A stretch of 64,000 nt of DNA from Dolichospermum flos-aquae CCAP 1403/13F (GCF_012516395.1 NZ_CP051206.1:2958501-3022500); one strand, 5' to 3'; positions 27,201 to 36,361 are shown, counted from the first letter of the stretch. The notes: generated from the letters alone by a model not told the origin. Translations and numbers: made by a program.

Positions 27201-29956
27201 AAGACAAATTAGAAGTTAAATTAAACAAAAAGGAGTTTAAAATTGGAGAAACTGCTACAGCTTTAATTCAATCTCCTTACCCAGAAGGAGAATTATATTT
27301 TGCGGTAATTAAAGATAAATCTCTCTATCAACAAGTAATCAAAATTAAAGGAGGTGCGCCCCAAATTCAGTTTCCAATTACGCCAGAAATGTTACCTAAT
27401 GCAGCAGTACAAGCGGTGTTAGTTAGACAAGGTAAACCACTTAATCAAATAGAACTGGGAAGTTTAGAAAATTTAGCCCGAATTGGTTTTGCAGATTTTA
27501 AAGTTAACCTAGTAGATAAATATTTAAAGGTACAAATTAACCCAGTTGAAAAATCTTTAGAACCAGGAAAAGAAGCAAATGTAGAACTGGAATTAAAAGA
27601 TGATCAAGGAAAACCCACCAAAGGACAATTTACTGTCATGGTGGTGAATGAAGCCATATTACAATTAACTGGTTATCGTCCGCCAAATTTGGTAGATACT
27701 GTCTATGCAGAACAACCAATTTCTACCCGATTTAGTGATAATCGTCGTCATGTTAAATTAGCCCCATTACCGGCAAGTTTACCCAAGGGTTGGGGTTATG
27801 GTGGTGGCTTCTCTAATGCTTTAGCAAATACTCGGATTCGTGAAGATTTTCAAGCTTTAGCTTATTACAATGGTTCGGTAATTAGTGATGAAAATGGTAA
27901 AGCGAAAATCACCTTTAAATTACCCGATAATTTAACAACTTGGCGGATAATGGTAGTGGCTACAGATGGAAATTTGCGGTTTGGCAATGGTGACGCAACA
28001 TTTATCACCACAAAGCCATTAATAACTAATGCTATTCTGCCACAATTTGCCCGCACAGGCGATCGCATTTTGGCAGGTTTATCCGTCACCAATACCACCA
28101 CAAACACCGGAAACCTCAATATTAAAGGTGAACTTAGCGGTTCTCTCAACTTCGCAGAAAATAATCCCAAAACCACCACATTACAACCAAAAGCCGAGTC
28201 AGCAACCCAAGCTTATCGCTTCCCCATGATAGCGGGTAATGTGGGACAAGGTAAACTCACATTTACCACCCAATTAAATAATATTGCTGATGCTTTTACT
28301 GTCCCTTTGGAAATTAAACCTTTAGAAATTACTGAACAAGTTGTAGAAACTGGTGTTAGTGAAAAACAGCTAAAAATTCCCCTGAATATTAATAAAAATA
28401 CCTTCCGCGAAGCCGGGGGTTTAGATATTCAATTAGCCAGTACCTTAATTCCAGAAATTACAGCACCTGCAAAACAAGTTTTAGAAAATAATAATTTACC
28501 ATTTGCAGAACCAGCCGCAAGTCAATTATTAATTGCGGCAAATCTGCAAACCCTCACCCAAAAATATAATCAAACCTTTGCAGAATTTAATCCTCAAGCA
28601 CAAGCAAAATTAGCAATTGCACAATTACAAAAATTGCAAATAGCAGATGGTGGTTTTGCAGCATTTCCAGGACAACAAAAATCAGATCCTTGGGTTTCTA
28701 GTTATGCAACAGAATCTTTAGTTAAAGCTAATCAAATTTTTCCTGATTTGGTTGATAGTAAAATCATCTCTACTCTGAAAACTTATCTGCAAAATGTTCT
28801 CGCAAATCCTGGACAATATGACTTTTGTAAACAGAAACTTTGTAAATCTCAACTTCAACTAAATTCCTTAATTGCCTTAGCACAATTAGGAGATAAACGC
28901 AATAGTTTTCTGTCAGATATTTATCAACAACGTGATGATTTTGATCTAGTTACTCAAATCAAATTAGCCAGATATCTATATCAATTTCCTGAATGGCAAA
29001 ATCAAGCGCAAATTATGCGTGTGCAATTCCAAAAGAATATTTATGAAACTGGACGTACCGCAGTTGTAAACTTACCTCAAAGTTGGAGTTGGATGAGTTC
29101 AAATACTGTCACCCAAGCCCAAGCTTTACGGTTATTTATTGACCAAAAAACCAACCCAGAAATCATTGATAAATTACTGCAAAGTCTTCTTAATTTACGC
29201 AGAAATGGCACATGGGAATCTAGTTATAATAACGCCCAGGCATTCACAGCTTTAGTTGCATATAGTCAATTTCAACCCACACCACCTAATTTTATGACTA
29301 CGGTAAAATTAGCAAATCAGAAATTAGGAGAAACCCGTTTTAATGGCTATCAAAATCCCAACTTGCAAATAAATGTTCCCATGAATAAATTACCCCAAGG
29401 TAATCGTGATTTATGGTTACAAAAATCTGGAAGAGGCAGATTACATTATTTAGTTGCTTACAAATATCGGTTACAAGGAAATCAACCAGGAAGATTTAAC
29501 GGTTTACGAGTAACGCGAGAAATTAGTAAAGTCAATCAAGAGAAAGTTATTCAAAAAACTGGAATGTATGCTTTTGATAAACCTTTAACTTTACAACCTG
29601 GACAAATCTTTGATATTGGGTTAGAAATAATTACAGATCATCCTGTAGATCATGTAGTCATAAAAGATCCCTTACCCGCAGGATTTGAAGCTGTAGATGA
29701 TAGTTTTCAAACAGCAACACCAGCATTACAAGCAAAAGCCGATAATTGGCAATTAGGATATAGAACAATCCATAAAGATCGAATTATTTCCTATGCAAAT
29801 CATCTCGAACCGGGAGTTTATAGTTTACATTATTTAGTTCGTTCTGTGACTCCAGGAACATTTATTTGGCCTGGTGCGGAAGTTCATCTTCAATATGCAC
29901 CAGAAGAATTTGGACGAAGTGCAGATTCTACTTTAATATTGGCAGAAAAAAAGTGA
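24248..29956 (+). CDS. giant alpha-2-macroglobulin family lipoprotein
   Basis: 1902 residues. A lipoprotein signal peptide ends at the lipobox MTGC (Cys22), so it is membrane-anchored in the periplasm. MG1-like and bait-type domains lead into A2M_N (YQPGEKAAFTAFANYLENG), the central A2M domain (LAYYNGSVISDENGKAKITF... LPDNLTTWRIMVVATDG) and a terpenoid-cyclase-like thioester domain. The thioester tetrapeptide CxEQ is missing: the site reads NNLPFAEPAASQLL near residues 1413-1427. It therefore probably traps proteases without covalent capture, or is structural. It is divergent from pbpC, as in other bacteria. Confidence 0.93.
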   Translation: MKIIKIFKFLVILILVCGMTGCNFIGIQSGKEQLPMVESLITPKLPDWIEQISPVGDAKPLGQIRIRFKEAVIPIESLDSPQQQNLLTKFAIWPPLPGQFRFLTPRMVGFQADKAIPKATRVKVTLKAGLADLKNHLLNQDLAWTFNTESIQITNLPGVNPMEKAEVEPIDLQPKLQFTSNLELDLDSVQKHLQLIPKGKTQGVGFKVELAKEETPENLDPLEKFDPATKNWIYNLIPQQNLEKATPYRLTFSPGILPANGNLPSQKEFVSKLATYSPLGFVGIKPYGEPDSGGTYGRFIKGSPQLEFNNLLLADSVKENIKIKPTPKNIDGVLQISGEDRIVSINPYALEPATTYTINIEKNLKDKFGQTLGKPLTIKYDTGDIAGNISVPSDLNIFPTDKDLQINIDTINLPESKYQTAYRIVKPTDLVYTNTANDLLPEPAKWQDFRINGKQNQSLTINVPLKEKLGTTQGMLAYGVQARTHKYQEDGKQLWREPTTYGMVQLTNLGIFSQWFPESGLIRVHYLSNGSPVKAANIQVYQSKLADKSRPQPVPCATGKTDEKGILIIENNQLIQCYPKLKSSLPQLLVIASENQDWAFTRNEEYSGAYGYGIDASWEADKPESRGIIFSDRKLYQPGEKAAFTAFANYLENGKIQEDKNAVYQLTLVNTTGKNTDLGTKTTNEFSTFSLELPIPKNQPLGFYTIKAKGNKGQEIYGEFRVAEFKPPNFKVDLQLNKKYAVIDDKIDVQVGSNYLFGSPVEGGEAKYFVTRQQANFIPKGWEEFSFGRQWFWPEESPNVPNDVLQTNTKLDANGKSNQTLTVAKDLPYPMTYRVDVQISDVSNLSVANSQTFTALPSNRIIGLKTNFVADAGKDFPIEFIVTDPTGKPLENQRIHLELQQMKYSSVTKIVEGSKTPQNQVEYQTVGKTDITSGNTPQTVNLKPTVSGSYRIRANFSDNKDEITATDLQIWVTGENQVFWGGEEKDKLEVKLNKKEFKIGETATALIQSPYPEGELYFAVIKDKSLYQQVIKIKGGAPQIQFPITPEMLPNAAVQAVLVRQGKPLNQIELGSLENLARIGFADFKVNLVDKYLKVQINPVEKSLEPGKEANVELELKDDQGKPTKGQFTVMVVNEAILQLTGYRPPNLVDTVYAEQPISTRFSDNRRHVKLAPLPASLPKGWGYGGGFSNALANTRIREDFQALAYYNGSVISDENGKAKITFKLPDNLTTWRIMVVATDGNLRFGNGDATFITTKPLITNAILPQFARTGDRILAGLSVTNTTTNTGNLNIKGELSGSLNFAENNPKTTTLQPKAESATQAYRFPMIAGNVGQGKLTFTTQLNNIADAFTVPLEIKPLEITEQVVETGVSEKQLKIPLNINKNTFREAGGLDIQLASTLIPEITAPAKQVLENNNLPFAEPAASQLLIAANLQTLTQKYNQTFAEFNPQAQAKLAIAQLQKLQIADGGFAAFPGQQKSDPWVSSYATESLVKANQIFPDLVDSKIISTLKTYLQNVLANPGQYDFCKQKLCKSQLQLNSLIALAQLGDKRNSFLSDIYQQRDDFDLVTQIKLARYLYQFPEWQNQAQIMRVQFQKNIYETGRTAVVNLPQSWSWMSSNTVTQAQALRLFIDQKTNPEIIDKLLQSLLNLRRNGTWESSYNNAQAFTALVAYSQFQPTPPNFMTTVKLANQKLGETRFNGYQNPNLQINVPMNKLPQGNRDLWLQKSGRGRLHYLVAYKYRLQGNQPGRFNGLRVTREISKVNQEKVIQKTGMYAFDKPLTLQPGQIFDIGLEIITDHPVDHVVIKDPLPAGFEAVDDSFQTATPALQAKADNWQLGYRTIHKDRIISYANHLEPGVYSLHYLVRSVTPGTFIWPGAEVHLQYAPEEFGRSADSTLILAEKK

Positions 29957-30033
29957 TAATTTGAGCGTGGGCAGAAAGAAAGCAAAGATAAGACCCCTCA
30001 ACTCCTATCAATGGCATGGAGTTGTAAATTTTG

Positions 30034-30210
30034 CTAAGAGGGTGTTTGAAAAGTTATGGTTGATGTATCAAATATTTTTTACCCCACCCTAACCCTCCCC
30101 TTGTCAAGGGGAGGGAACTGGATTTTTATTGTTTCCCCCCTTTACAAGGGGAAAGGGGGGTAGCAATGTGATGAAAATTACGGAATACCACTTTTCAAAC
30201 ATCCTCTAAG
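30034..30210. repeat. 177-bp MITE-like repeat
   Basis: Terminal inverted repeats of 20-21 bp (30034-30054 and 30190-30210, two mismatches, core TGTTTGAAAAGT) bound a block. Inside are two nested palindromes, CCCTCCCCTT/AAGGGGAGGG (30093-30115) and a similar C/G-rich one near 30133-30165. There is no coding capacity. It occupies most of the 332-bp gap after the macroglobulin gene and may terminate it. Confidence 0.65.
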
Positions 30211-30288
30211 ATTAATAATGCCAAACTCAAAAATCCTGAGTAGCATATATAGTAACTAAATCTGAATTCCTATTCGCTGATAACTGCC

Positions 30289-30984
30289 ATGAAAATAAAT
30301 ACTACTGTACTACTAACCTTAATTTTGTTAACCCTCATGTTGGGTGCTGGTTCTGCAAGTGGTTTTTTGGGCTTTACCTTGGGAAGTATGGCACTTAAAG
30401 GTGTCACTACACCAGATGGTCGTCCTGCGACTAAATTTAACAGCAGCAAAGCCAATAACCCCCAACAGGAAAGTGAAGCTTTCTTAAAAGAAGAAGATAT
30501 TCTCAAAGTCGTGAAATCACGAATTAGCGACAAAAAAAAGGGTAATAAACCAGACAAATCAGAAGAAGAAGAAATTAAAATTACCCAGCCGCAGCCACAG
30601 GAAAAACCCGCAGCACCAGAAACTTCTCAACCAGGATTTCCTATAACTGCTGAAAGTGAAGGTGTAACTATGTCTGTAAAATCTATTCGCTATTCGGGTG
30701 GTGATTTACTACTAAAAGTGAATATGCAGAATAAAGGTGGTGATTCTGTGCGGTTTCTCTATAGTTTTTTAGATATTACCGACGATAAAGGCAGAACTTT
30801 GAGTGCAATTACAGAAGGTTTACCAGCAGAATTGCCCGCAAAAGGTGCGGAATTTAAAGGTACAATTAGCATTCCCACAGCTTTACTTGATGATGTCAAA
30901 CAGATATCTCTATCTTTGACTGATTATCCTGCTCAAAAACTCAAGTTACAATTGTCTGATATTCCTGTAGAAAAAGGGAATTAA
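30289..30984 (+). CDS. conserved hypothetical protein with N-terminal membrane anchor
   Basis: 231 residues. One hydrophobic segment (about 6-30) is followed by a charged, Pro/Gln-rich linker (residues ~60-115, e.g. KSEEEEIKITQPQPQEKP). The C-terminal all-beta domain (VTMSVKSIRYSGGDLLLKVNMQNKGG... FLDITDDKGRTLS) resembles a DUF4352-like immunoglobulin fold. It is probably exported and membrane-tethered. The function is unknown. It is 90 bp upstream of the CNNM/CorC gene on the same strand. Confidence 0.65.
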   Translation: MKINTTVLLTLILLTLMLGAGSASGFLGFTLGSMALKGVTTPDGRPATKFNSSKANNPQQESEAFLKEEDILKVVKSRISDKKKGNKPDKSEEEEIKITQPQPQEKPAAPETSQPGFPITAESEGVTMSVKSIRYSGGDLLLKVNMQNKGGDSVRFLYSFLDITDDKGRTLSAITEGLPAELPAKGAEFKGTISIPTALLDDVKQISLSLTDYPAQKLKLQLSDIPVEKGN

Positions 30985-31074
30985 GATTCCATTTTGGACT
31001 TTAATTTCGCTCAGTCGCAGGATTTTAGATGGTATTTTCTTACACTAATGTCAAATTTGACATCACCTTAGACA

Positions 31075-32421
31075 GTGAGTGCTTTTTCTACTTTAAGTTG
31101 GACAGACGTGGGGCTGCGGTTGTGTAGTGTGCTAGTGCTAATTGCTATCAATGCCTTTTTTGTGACGGCAGAGTTTGCAATGGTGACAGTGCGGCGAACT
31201 CGGATTCAACAGTTAGTACAAGCGGGTGATTTCCGAGCGATGTCCGTGGAAACACTACAGCGTAGTATTGATAGATTACTATCTACAGCCCAACTAGGTA
31301 TCACCCTTTCTAGTCTGGCACTGGGTTGGATTGGCGAAAGTACAATTGCTGTATTGGTAGAAAAATGGCTCGATTCCTGGCCGTTACCTTTCAGAATTAA
31401 TTATCTACTAGCTCATTCTTTATCAGTCCCCATGGCCTTTTTTGCCATTGCTTACCTACAAATCGTCTTAGGCGAATTGTGTCCAAAATCAGTAGCAATG
31501 TTGTATTCAGAACATCTAGCTAGGCTTTTAGGTCCATCAGTTAAATCAATAGTCCGTTTTTTTAGTCCCTTTATTTGGGTTCTCAACCACTCAACTTATT
31601 GGCTATTACGATTATTTGGGATTGAATACACGGGACAAAGTTGGCGGCCTCCAGTCACACCAGAAGAATTACAATTAATTATCTCCACAGAACGAGAATC
31701 TACAGGTTTAGAAAATGCAGAACGAGAACTCTTAAATAACGTCTTTGAATTCGGAGATATTACGGCTGAAGACATCATGATTCCCCGAACTAGCATTATT
31801 GCTTTACCCATAACCGCCAGTTTTCAGGGATTACTTGAGGAAATAGCATCTACTGGTCACTCTCGTTATCCGATCATTGGCGAATCTTTAGACGACATTC
31901 GCGGTATAGTTTACTTTCAAGATTTAGCACAACCCTTGGCTTTAGGAAAAATCACACCAGAAACACAAATCCAACCGTGGATGCGTCCGCCCCGATTTGT
32001 GCCAGAACAAACCCTATTAAGTGAACTTTTGCCAATGATGCAGCAAGAGAAACCCTCTATGGTAATGGTAGTCAATGAATTTGGGGGAACTGTCGGACTG
32101 GTGACTACTCAAGACATTATTGCTGAAATTATCGGTCATTCCGGTGAACTTGATAGCATTAATGATTTGCTGATCCAAATGGTAGACCAACAGACATTTT
32201 TAGTGCAAGCTCAAATCAATCTAGAAGAAGTTAATCAAGTCTTACATCTTAATTTACCTTTAACTAGAGAATATCTGACTTTGGGCGGATTTTTACTTTA
32301 TCAATGCCAAAAAATCCCCAAGAAAGGGGAAATCTTTAATTATGATCATCTTGAATTTACGGTGATCTCAATTATTGGTCCGCGTCTTCACCAAATCCAA
32401 ATTAAAATCTTAGATTCTTAA
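31075..32421 (+). CDS. CNNM/CorC-type hemolysin family transporter
   Basis: 448 residues from a GTG start. The domain order is an N-terminal DUF21/CNNM membrane domain (four hydrophobic stretches, RRTRIQQLV and STAQLGITLSSLALGW), a pair of CBS domains (EDIMIPRTSIIALP and RYPIIGESLDDIRGIV) and a C-terminal CorC_HlyC domain. The family moves Mg2+ or other divalent cations and is not a true hemolysin. No ATG fits the conserved N-terminus better. The minus-strand rdgB gene ends 2 bp beyond its stop. Confidence 0.9.
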   Translation: MSAFSTLSWTDVGLRLCSVLVLIAINAFFVTAEFAMVTVRRTRIQQLVQAGDFRAMSVETLQRSIDRLLSTAQLGITLSSLALGWIGESTIAVLVEKWLDSWPLPFRINYLLAHSLSVPMAFFAIAYLQIVLGELCPKSVAMLYSEHLARLLGPSVKSIVRFFSPFIWVLNHSTYWLLRLFGIEYTGQSWRPPVTPEELQLIISTERESTGLENAERELLNNVFEFGDITAEDIMIPRTSIIALPITASFQGLLEEIASTGHSRYPIIGESLDDIRGIVYFQDLAQPLALGKITPETQIQPWMRPPRFVPEQTLLSELLPMMQQEKPSMVMVVNEFGGTVGLVTTQDIIAEIIGHSGELDSINDLLIQMVDQQTFLVQAQINLEEVNQVLHLNLPLTREYLTLGGFLLYQCQKIPKKGEIFNYDHLEFTVISIIGPRLHQIQIKILDS

Positions 32422-32423
32422 TC

Positions 32424-32996
32424 TTAAATGCTCAATAACTGAGGAACTAAAGCTTTTAAAGCATTACCACGATGACTAATTGATTTTTTTAAATCCGTCG
32501 TCATTTGAGCAAAAGTCAATTGTTTCTCTGGTACATAAAAAACCGGATCATAACCAAAACCACCATCTCCAGCAGGTGCAAACAAAATTTCACCGTGACA
32601 AATACCCTCAGATTGAATCACTATTTCTCCTTGAGGATTTGCAACTGCGATCGCACACACAAATTGAGCTTGACGATTTTCCTGATCACCTAATTCTCTT
32701 AATAACCTCTCAATCCTTTCTGTATCCGTGTTCCCATAACGAGCAGAATACACCCCCGGCGCACCATTGAGAGCATCTACCTTTAAACCAGAATCATCAG
32801 CGATCGCCCAATTACCTGTAACTTTGGCAATTTCCGAGGCTTTCAGACCAGCATTTTCCGCAAAAGTTTCTCCCGTTTCTTCCACATCCAAATCTTCCGG
32901 TTTTAAACCTAATTCCCATCCAGAATCAGCTAAATAAGCTTGCATTTCCCGCAATTTACCGGGGTTTCCTGTCGCTACTACTAGTAATTTATTCAT
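32424..32996 (-). CDS. rdgB: non-canonical purine NTP pyrophosphatase (RdgB/HAM1)
   Basis: 190 residues. It hydrolyses dITP, XTP and similar nucleotides to keep them out of DNA and RNA. Conserved motifs are VATGNPGKLREM, ETFAENAGLKA, AIADDSGLKVDAL with GAPGVYSARY, GGFGYDPVFYVPE and KKSISHRGNALK. The length is normal for the family. It converges with the CNNM/CorC gene (2-bp gap). Confidence 0.95.
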   Translation of the reverse strand: MNKLLVVATGNPGKLREMQAYLADSGWELGLKPEDLDVEETGETFAENAGLKASEIAKVTGNWAIADDSGLKVDALNGAPGVYSARYGNTDTERIERLLRELGDQENRQAQFVCAIAVANPQGEIVIQSEGICHGEILFAPAGDGGFGYDPVFYVPEKQLTFAQMTTDLKKSISHRGNALKALVPQLLSI

Positions 32997-33016
32997 TGGT
33001 TATTAGTCAGTTGTCA

Positions 33017-33259
33017 GTTGTCAGTAGGGGCGAAGCATTAGGAAGATAAATTATCGGTCATTGCCAAAAATAGTCCTCCAAATGCTTCGCCCGTACAGTT
33101 GTCAGTAGGGGCGAAGCATTAGGAAGATAAATTATCGGTCATTGCCAAAAATAGTCCTCCAAATGCTTCGCCCGTACAGTTGTCAGTAGGGGCGAAGGAT
33201 TTGGAAGATAAATTATCGGTCATTGCCAAAAATAGTTCTCCAAATGCTTCGCCCGTACA
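33017..33259. repeat. three tandem copies of an 81-bp hairpin unit
   Basis: Exactly three head-to-tail 81-bp units start at 33017, 33098 and 33179 and fill most of the gap between rdgB and Uma2. The first two are identical by eye; the third differs at a few bases. Each unit holds an inverted repeat, GGGGCGAAGCATT with AATGCTTCGCCC at its other end, so each can fold into one hairpin. There is no open frame. Confidence 0.93.
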
Positions 33260-33305
33260 GTTGTCCGTTGTTAATAAAAAGGTAATCACCAAATTCCGAG
33301 ATTTT

Positions 33306-33914
33306 TTATTCTAAATTTTCCGAGAAATTGACTTTTTTATATAATTGCTTCAAAGATAATTCTACATTAATTGATGACAAATTTATCAGAGCATCTTCAG
33401 TTTCATACTCTGTCAAAATCCATTGATTTTCCGAAGTTTTCACATACTGCATTACATAATATTTAGTTTGGTCAATTAAAATATATTCTTTAAATTCAGG
33501 AATTGAGCGATAATAAAGAAACTTATCACCACGGTCATAATCTTTTGTTGATTTAGATAAAACTTCCACAATTAACACAGGATTAGTAACTATTGTGGTA
33601 TTTGTGCTGTAATAAATAGGCTGACCCTCAATTACCATCACATCAGGATAAGTAAATTCCCGATAGCGTGGTATCCACAATTTCACATCACCAATATAAA
33701 TTTCATAGTCCAAATCATTTAACGCCACATTCAAGCCAGTTGCTAAATTTAACGCCAGTTTATTATGATTTGTTGTTCCACCAGTCATAGATATAATTTC
33801 TCCATCTCGATATTCATTCTTATAATCAGCTTTTTCCTCTAATTCTAAATATTCTTCTGGAGCATAGTAAGCTGTAACTACTTTGATTTCTTGGGTAGTA
33901 GTTTGTAGTTTCAT
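33306..33914 (-). CDS. Uma2 family (DUF820) endonuclease-like protein
   Basis: 202 residues. The PD-(D/E)XK-type core is visible: EYLELEEKADYKNEYRDGEI, GDVKLWIPRYREFTYPDVMV (the catalytic Asp is in YPDV) and PVLIVEVLSKSTKDYDRGDK, ending in the usual EYILIDQ strand. The role of Uma2 proteins is unknown. It has no obvious partner. The 81-bp repeat array lies 47 bp downstream of its stop. Confidence 0.87.
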   Translation of the reverse strand: MKLQTTTQEIKVVTAYYAPEEYLELEEKADYKNEYRDGEIISMTGGTTNHNKLALNLATGLNVALNDLDYEIYIGDVKLWIPRYREFTYPDVMVIEGQPIYYSTNTTIVTNPVLIVEVLSKSTKDYDRGDKFLYYRSIPEFKEYILIDQTKYYVMQYVKTSENQWILTEYETEDALINLSSINVELSLKQLYKKVNFSENLE

Positions 33915-34111
33915 CGTTCTATTTAGTAATAGTTACTAATTGAATTTTACTTGATTTTGAATAGTGTAAATTTCTGACAAAGACCACATATAACCAGTAG
34001 TCCTGAATCTTTCCAAAGTTTCCAAATATAGCATATTTTGGGCAAATGAGGTACAAATTTTCATCATAAAGCTTTGCACCTCAAGCGTTTTACCGCTGAC
34101 AGCTTCGGTAA

Positions 34112-34408
34112 TTACTGACGGGGTTTCTTCTTGGAAACCTTTAATACAGGTAAAGCATCAGCCGAAGACTGAGGAGGTAAATAATATTGAGCAACAGGCT
34201 CTTCTGGTAAAGCCGGACGTTGCTGCATTCGCCATAATTTAAAGACGAGAGCTATTCCAACTGTTCCTAAACCAAAGATGAAAAGTGACCAACTATCATC
34301 CAAACCACCAATGAGAGCATCTATTGTTCCCGCTGTTATCAATGCGCTAATGATAGGTTCTTTGCGGTAGGCTGACTTTAAAAAACGAGGTAATACAGCA
34401 TTCATCAC
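34112..34408 (-). CDS. conserved hypothetical small membrane protein
   Basis: 98 residues. Two hydrophobic stretches (about 19-33 and 40-58: ISALITAGTIDALIGG, SLFIFGLGTVGIALVF) are followed by a Pro/Lys-rich soluble tail ending KVSKKKPRQ. The pattern recurs in cyanobacteria but I know of no function. The start could be the second Met. Confidence 0.6.
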   Translation of the reverse strand: MMNAVLPRFLKSAYRKEPIISALITAGTIDALIGGLDDSWSLFIFGLGTVGIALVFKLWRMQQRPALPEEPVAQYYLPPQSSADALPVLKVSKKKPRQ

Positions 34409-34754
34409 AGCTTACTTAGTTCCACTTAGAGTTTTTGTATAAACTTACTCAGAATATCCTAACTACAATTTGTCTATTTGATTAGAGGCAAATAATAGCA
34501 CAAATAATTGTAATTTCCTTTGCCGAAAAAGGGAGTACGGTAATTAACACCCTAGAAGTAATTGCTTTGAGGATCATCACAATTATTTCCATTGTACTAG
34601 GACTGACGCACGAAATTAATTTAGCGAAACAGACTGTGAGGACAAAAATCAACTGAAAACTAATGTAGAGACATTCCATGGAACATCTCTACACCTAAAT
34701 TCATGCTTTAGTAAACTATGCCACGCAAGTTATCAGTAACGCCAGATTAGAAGT
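34409..34754. other. 346-bp region without a supported gene
   Basis: It is AT-rich. It contains an imperfect hairpin (TGTAGAGACATTCC with GGAACATCTCTACA, 34664-34693), a palindrome type dispersed in cyanobacteria, which could terminate the hli gene beyond it. A 65-codon minus-strand frame here has no family features or good start and was not accepted. Confidence 0.5.
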
Positions 34755-34925
34755 CTACTTCAAACCGAGCCATGCAATTACACCTTGATTGGTAGCATAT
34801 TCGATTATCACCATTAAAACAAAGCCAATCATAGCCGCTCTGCCATTTAAACGCTCGGCATATTCATTAAAACCAAACTTAGGTTGTTCTAATTTAGGGG
34901 TAATAGTTGGTTGTTGTTGTGTCAT
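34755..34925 (-). CDS. high-light-inducible protein (Hli/SCP), chlorophyll-binding
   Basis: 56 residues. A single transmembrane helix carries the chlorophyll-binding motif ERLNGRAAMIGFV (E-x-x-N-G-R-x-A-M), preceded by FGFNEYA and followed by IIEYATNQGVIAWLG. Hli proteins protect photosystem II and chlorophyll synthesis under light or cold stress in the thylakoid membrane. AAAGGAAT lies about nine bases before the ATG as a ribosome-binding site. The frame is shorter than 60 codons but unmistakable. A cyanobacterial marker. Confidence 0.93.
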   Translation of the reverse strand: MTQQQPTITPKLEQPKFGFNEYAERLNGRAAMIGFVLMVIIEYATNQGVIAWLGLK

Positions 34926-35176
34926 AATCAGTGATTCCTTTCTTGATAATTGGCAAACAAAAATTTACAGGGATTTTTCAAGTAAATTGTCGGGGATGGT
35001 CGTCGGTACTTAACAATTTTTAATTATTCTTTATCTATTGTAAGAAACCTGGCGAATTAGTCAAGGTGTAGCGTGAGGGAGACTAAAAAATTTTGGATTT
35101 TGAATTACTGAATACGGAAATAATCAGCTAGGTACTGGCACGCTAAAGTGAAACAATAAAATATAAGAGGTTATCA

Positions 35177-36268
35177 ATGGAAATTGGTGTTCCCAAGGAA
35201 ACTAAAGATCAAGAATTTCGGGTAGGTTTAAGTCCTTCCAGTGTTCGGGTATTACGAGAAAATGGTAATAATATTTTTGTAGAAAGTGAAGCTGGTACGG
35301 TTGCGGGATTTACTGATGAAGACTACCGTAATGCTGGAGCAGAAATTGTAGATAAAGCCGATGCTGCTTGGAATCGGGAGTTAGTTGTTAAGGTAAAAGA
35401 GCCTTTAGTAAGCGAGTATAAATTCTTGCAGAAAGGACAATTGTTATTTACTTATTTACATTTAGCTGCAAATCGTCAACTAACAGAACATTTAATTGAT
35501 TGTGGCACTTGTGCGATCGCTTATGAAACCGTAGAACAACCGGGAGCAAATAAACTCCCCTTACTCACCCCCATGAGTATTGTTGCTGGTCGGTTAGCCG
35601 TACAATTTGGCGCAAGATTCCTAGAAAGTCAACAAGGAGGAAGAGGCGTACTTTTAGGAGGTATCCCCGGAGTCAAAGCCGGTAAAGTCGTGATTTTAGG
35701 TGGTGGTGTAGTCGGTACAGAAGCCGCAAAAATCGCCGTCGGTATGGGTGCAATGGTGCAAATATTAGATGTCAACGTGGAACGCCTATCTTACCTAGAA
35801 ACCCTCTTTGGTTCGAGAGTAGAACTACTTTACAGCAATTCCGCCCATATTGAAGCCGCAGTTAAAGATGCAGATTTACTGATTGGTGCAGTTTTAATTC
35901 CTGGTAAAAAAGCCCCCATTCTAGTATCTCGTGCATTAGTTAAACAAATGCGTCCTGGTTCAGTGATTGTAGATGTCGCTGTAGACCAAGGTGGTTGCGT
36001 GGAAACATTACACCCCACATCTCACACCAAACCAGTATACATTGATGAGGGAGTAGTGCATTATGGAGTTCCTAATATGCCAGGAGCAGTGCCTTGGACA
36101 TCCACACAAGCCCTCAACAACAGCACCTTACCCTATACTGTCCAGTTAGCAAACCTGGGACTTAAAGCTTTAGACATTAACCCAGCCTTAGCAAAAGGTT
36201 TAAACGTCCAAAATCATCGGCTTGTACATCCTGCTGTCCAAGAAGTCTTCCCCGATTTAGTTGAGTAA
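35177..36268 (+). CDS. ald: alanine dehydrogenase
   Basis: 363 residues. It converts L-alanine to pyruvate and ammonium with NAD+. It opens MEIGVPKETKDQEFRVGL. The substrate-binding KVKEP, catalytic-region LFTYLHLAANRQLT, the Rossmann GGGVVGTEAAKIAVGMGA and the family end with YGVPNMPGAVPWTSTQAL all fit Ald. The length is typical. In heterocystous cyanobacteria Ald can serve heterocyst nitrogen and carbon transfer; that role here is inference. Confidence 0.95.
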   Translation: MEIGVPKETKDQEFRVGLSPSSVRVLRENGNNIFVESEAGTVAGFTDEDYRNAGAEIVDKADAAWNRELVVKVKEPLVSEYKFLQKGQLLFTYLHLAANRQLTEHLIDCGTCAIAYETVEQPGANKLPLLTPMSIVAGRLAVQFGARFLESQQGGRGVLLGGIPGVKAGKVVILGGGVVGTEAAKIAVGMGAMVQILDVNVERLSYLETLFGSRVELLYSNSAHIEAAVKDADLLIGAVLIPGKKAPILVSRALVKQMRPGSVIVDVAVDQGGCVETLHPTSHTKPVYIDEGVVHYGVPNMPGAVPWTSTQALNNSTLPYTVQLANLGLKALDINPALAKGLNVQNHRLVHPAVQEVFPDLVE

Positions 36269-36361
36269 ATCAAGTACATATATATAACCAATATGGGCGG
36301 AAGTCAATCCGCCCTCTTCCTTTGCGTCTTTGCTCCTTTGTATCTTTGCGCGAAACAAAAA

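Noticed and set aside
33017-33259. CRISPR array
   Set aside because: The whole 81-bp unit repeats, with no variable spacers between short constant repeats, and no cas gene is near.
34482-34679. 65-codon minus-strand frame
   Set aside because: Low-complexity hydrophobic product, no ribosome-binding site, start inside a dispersed palindrome.
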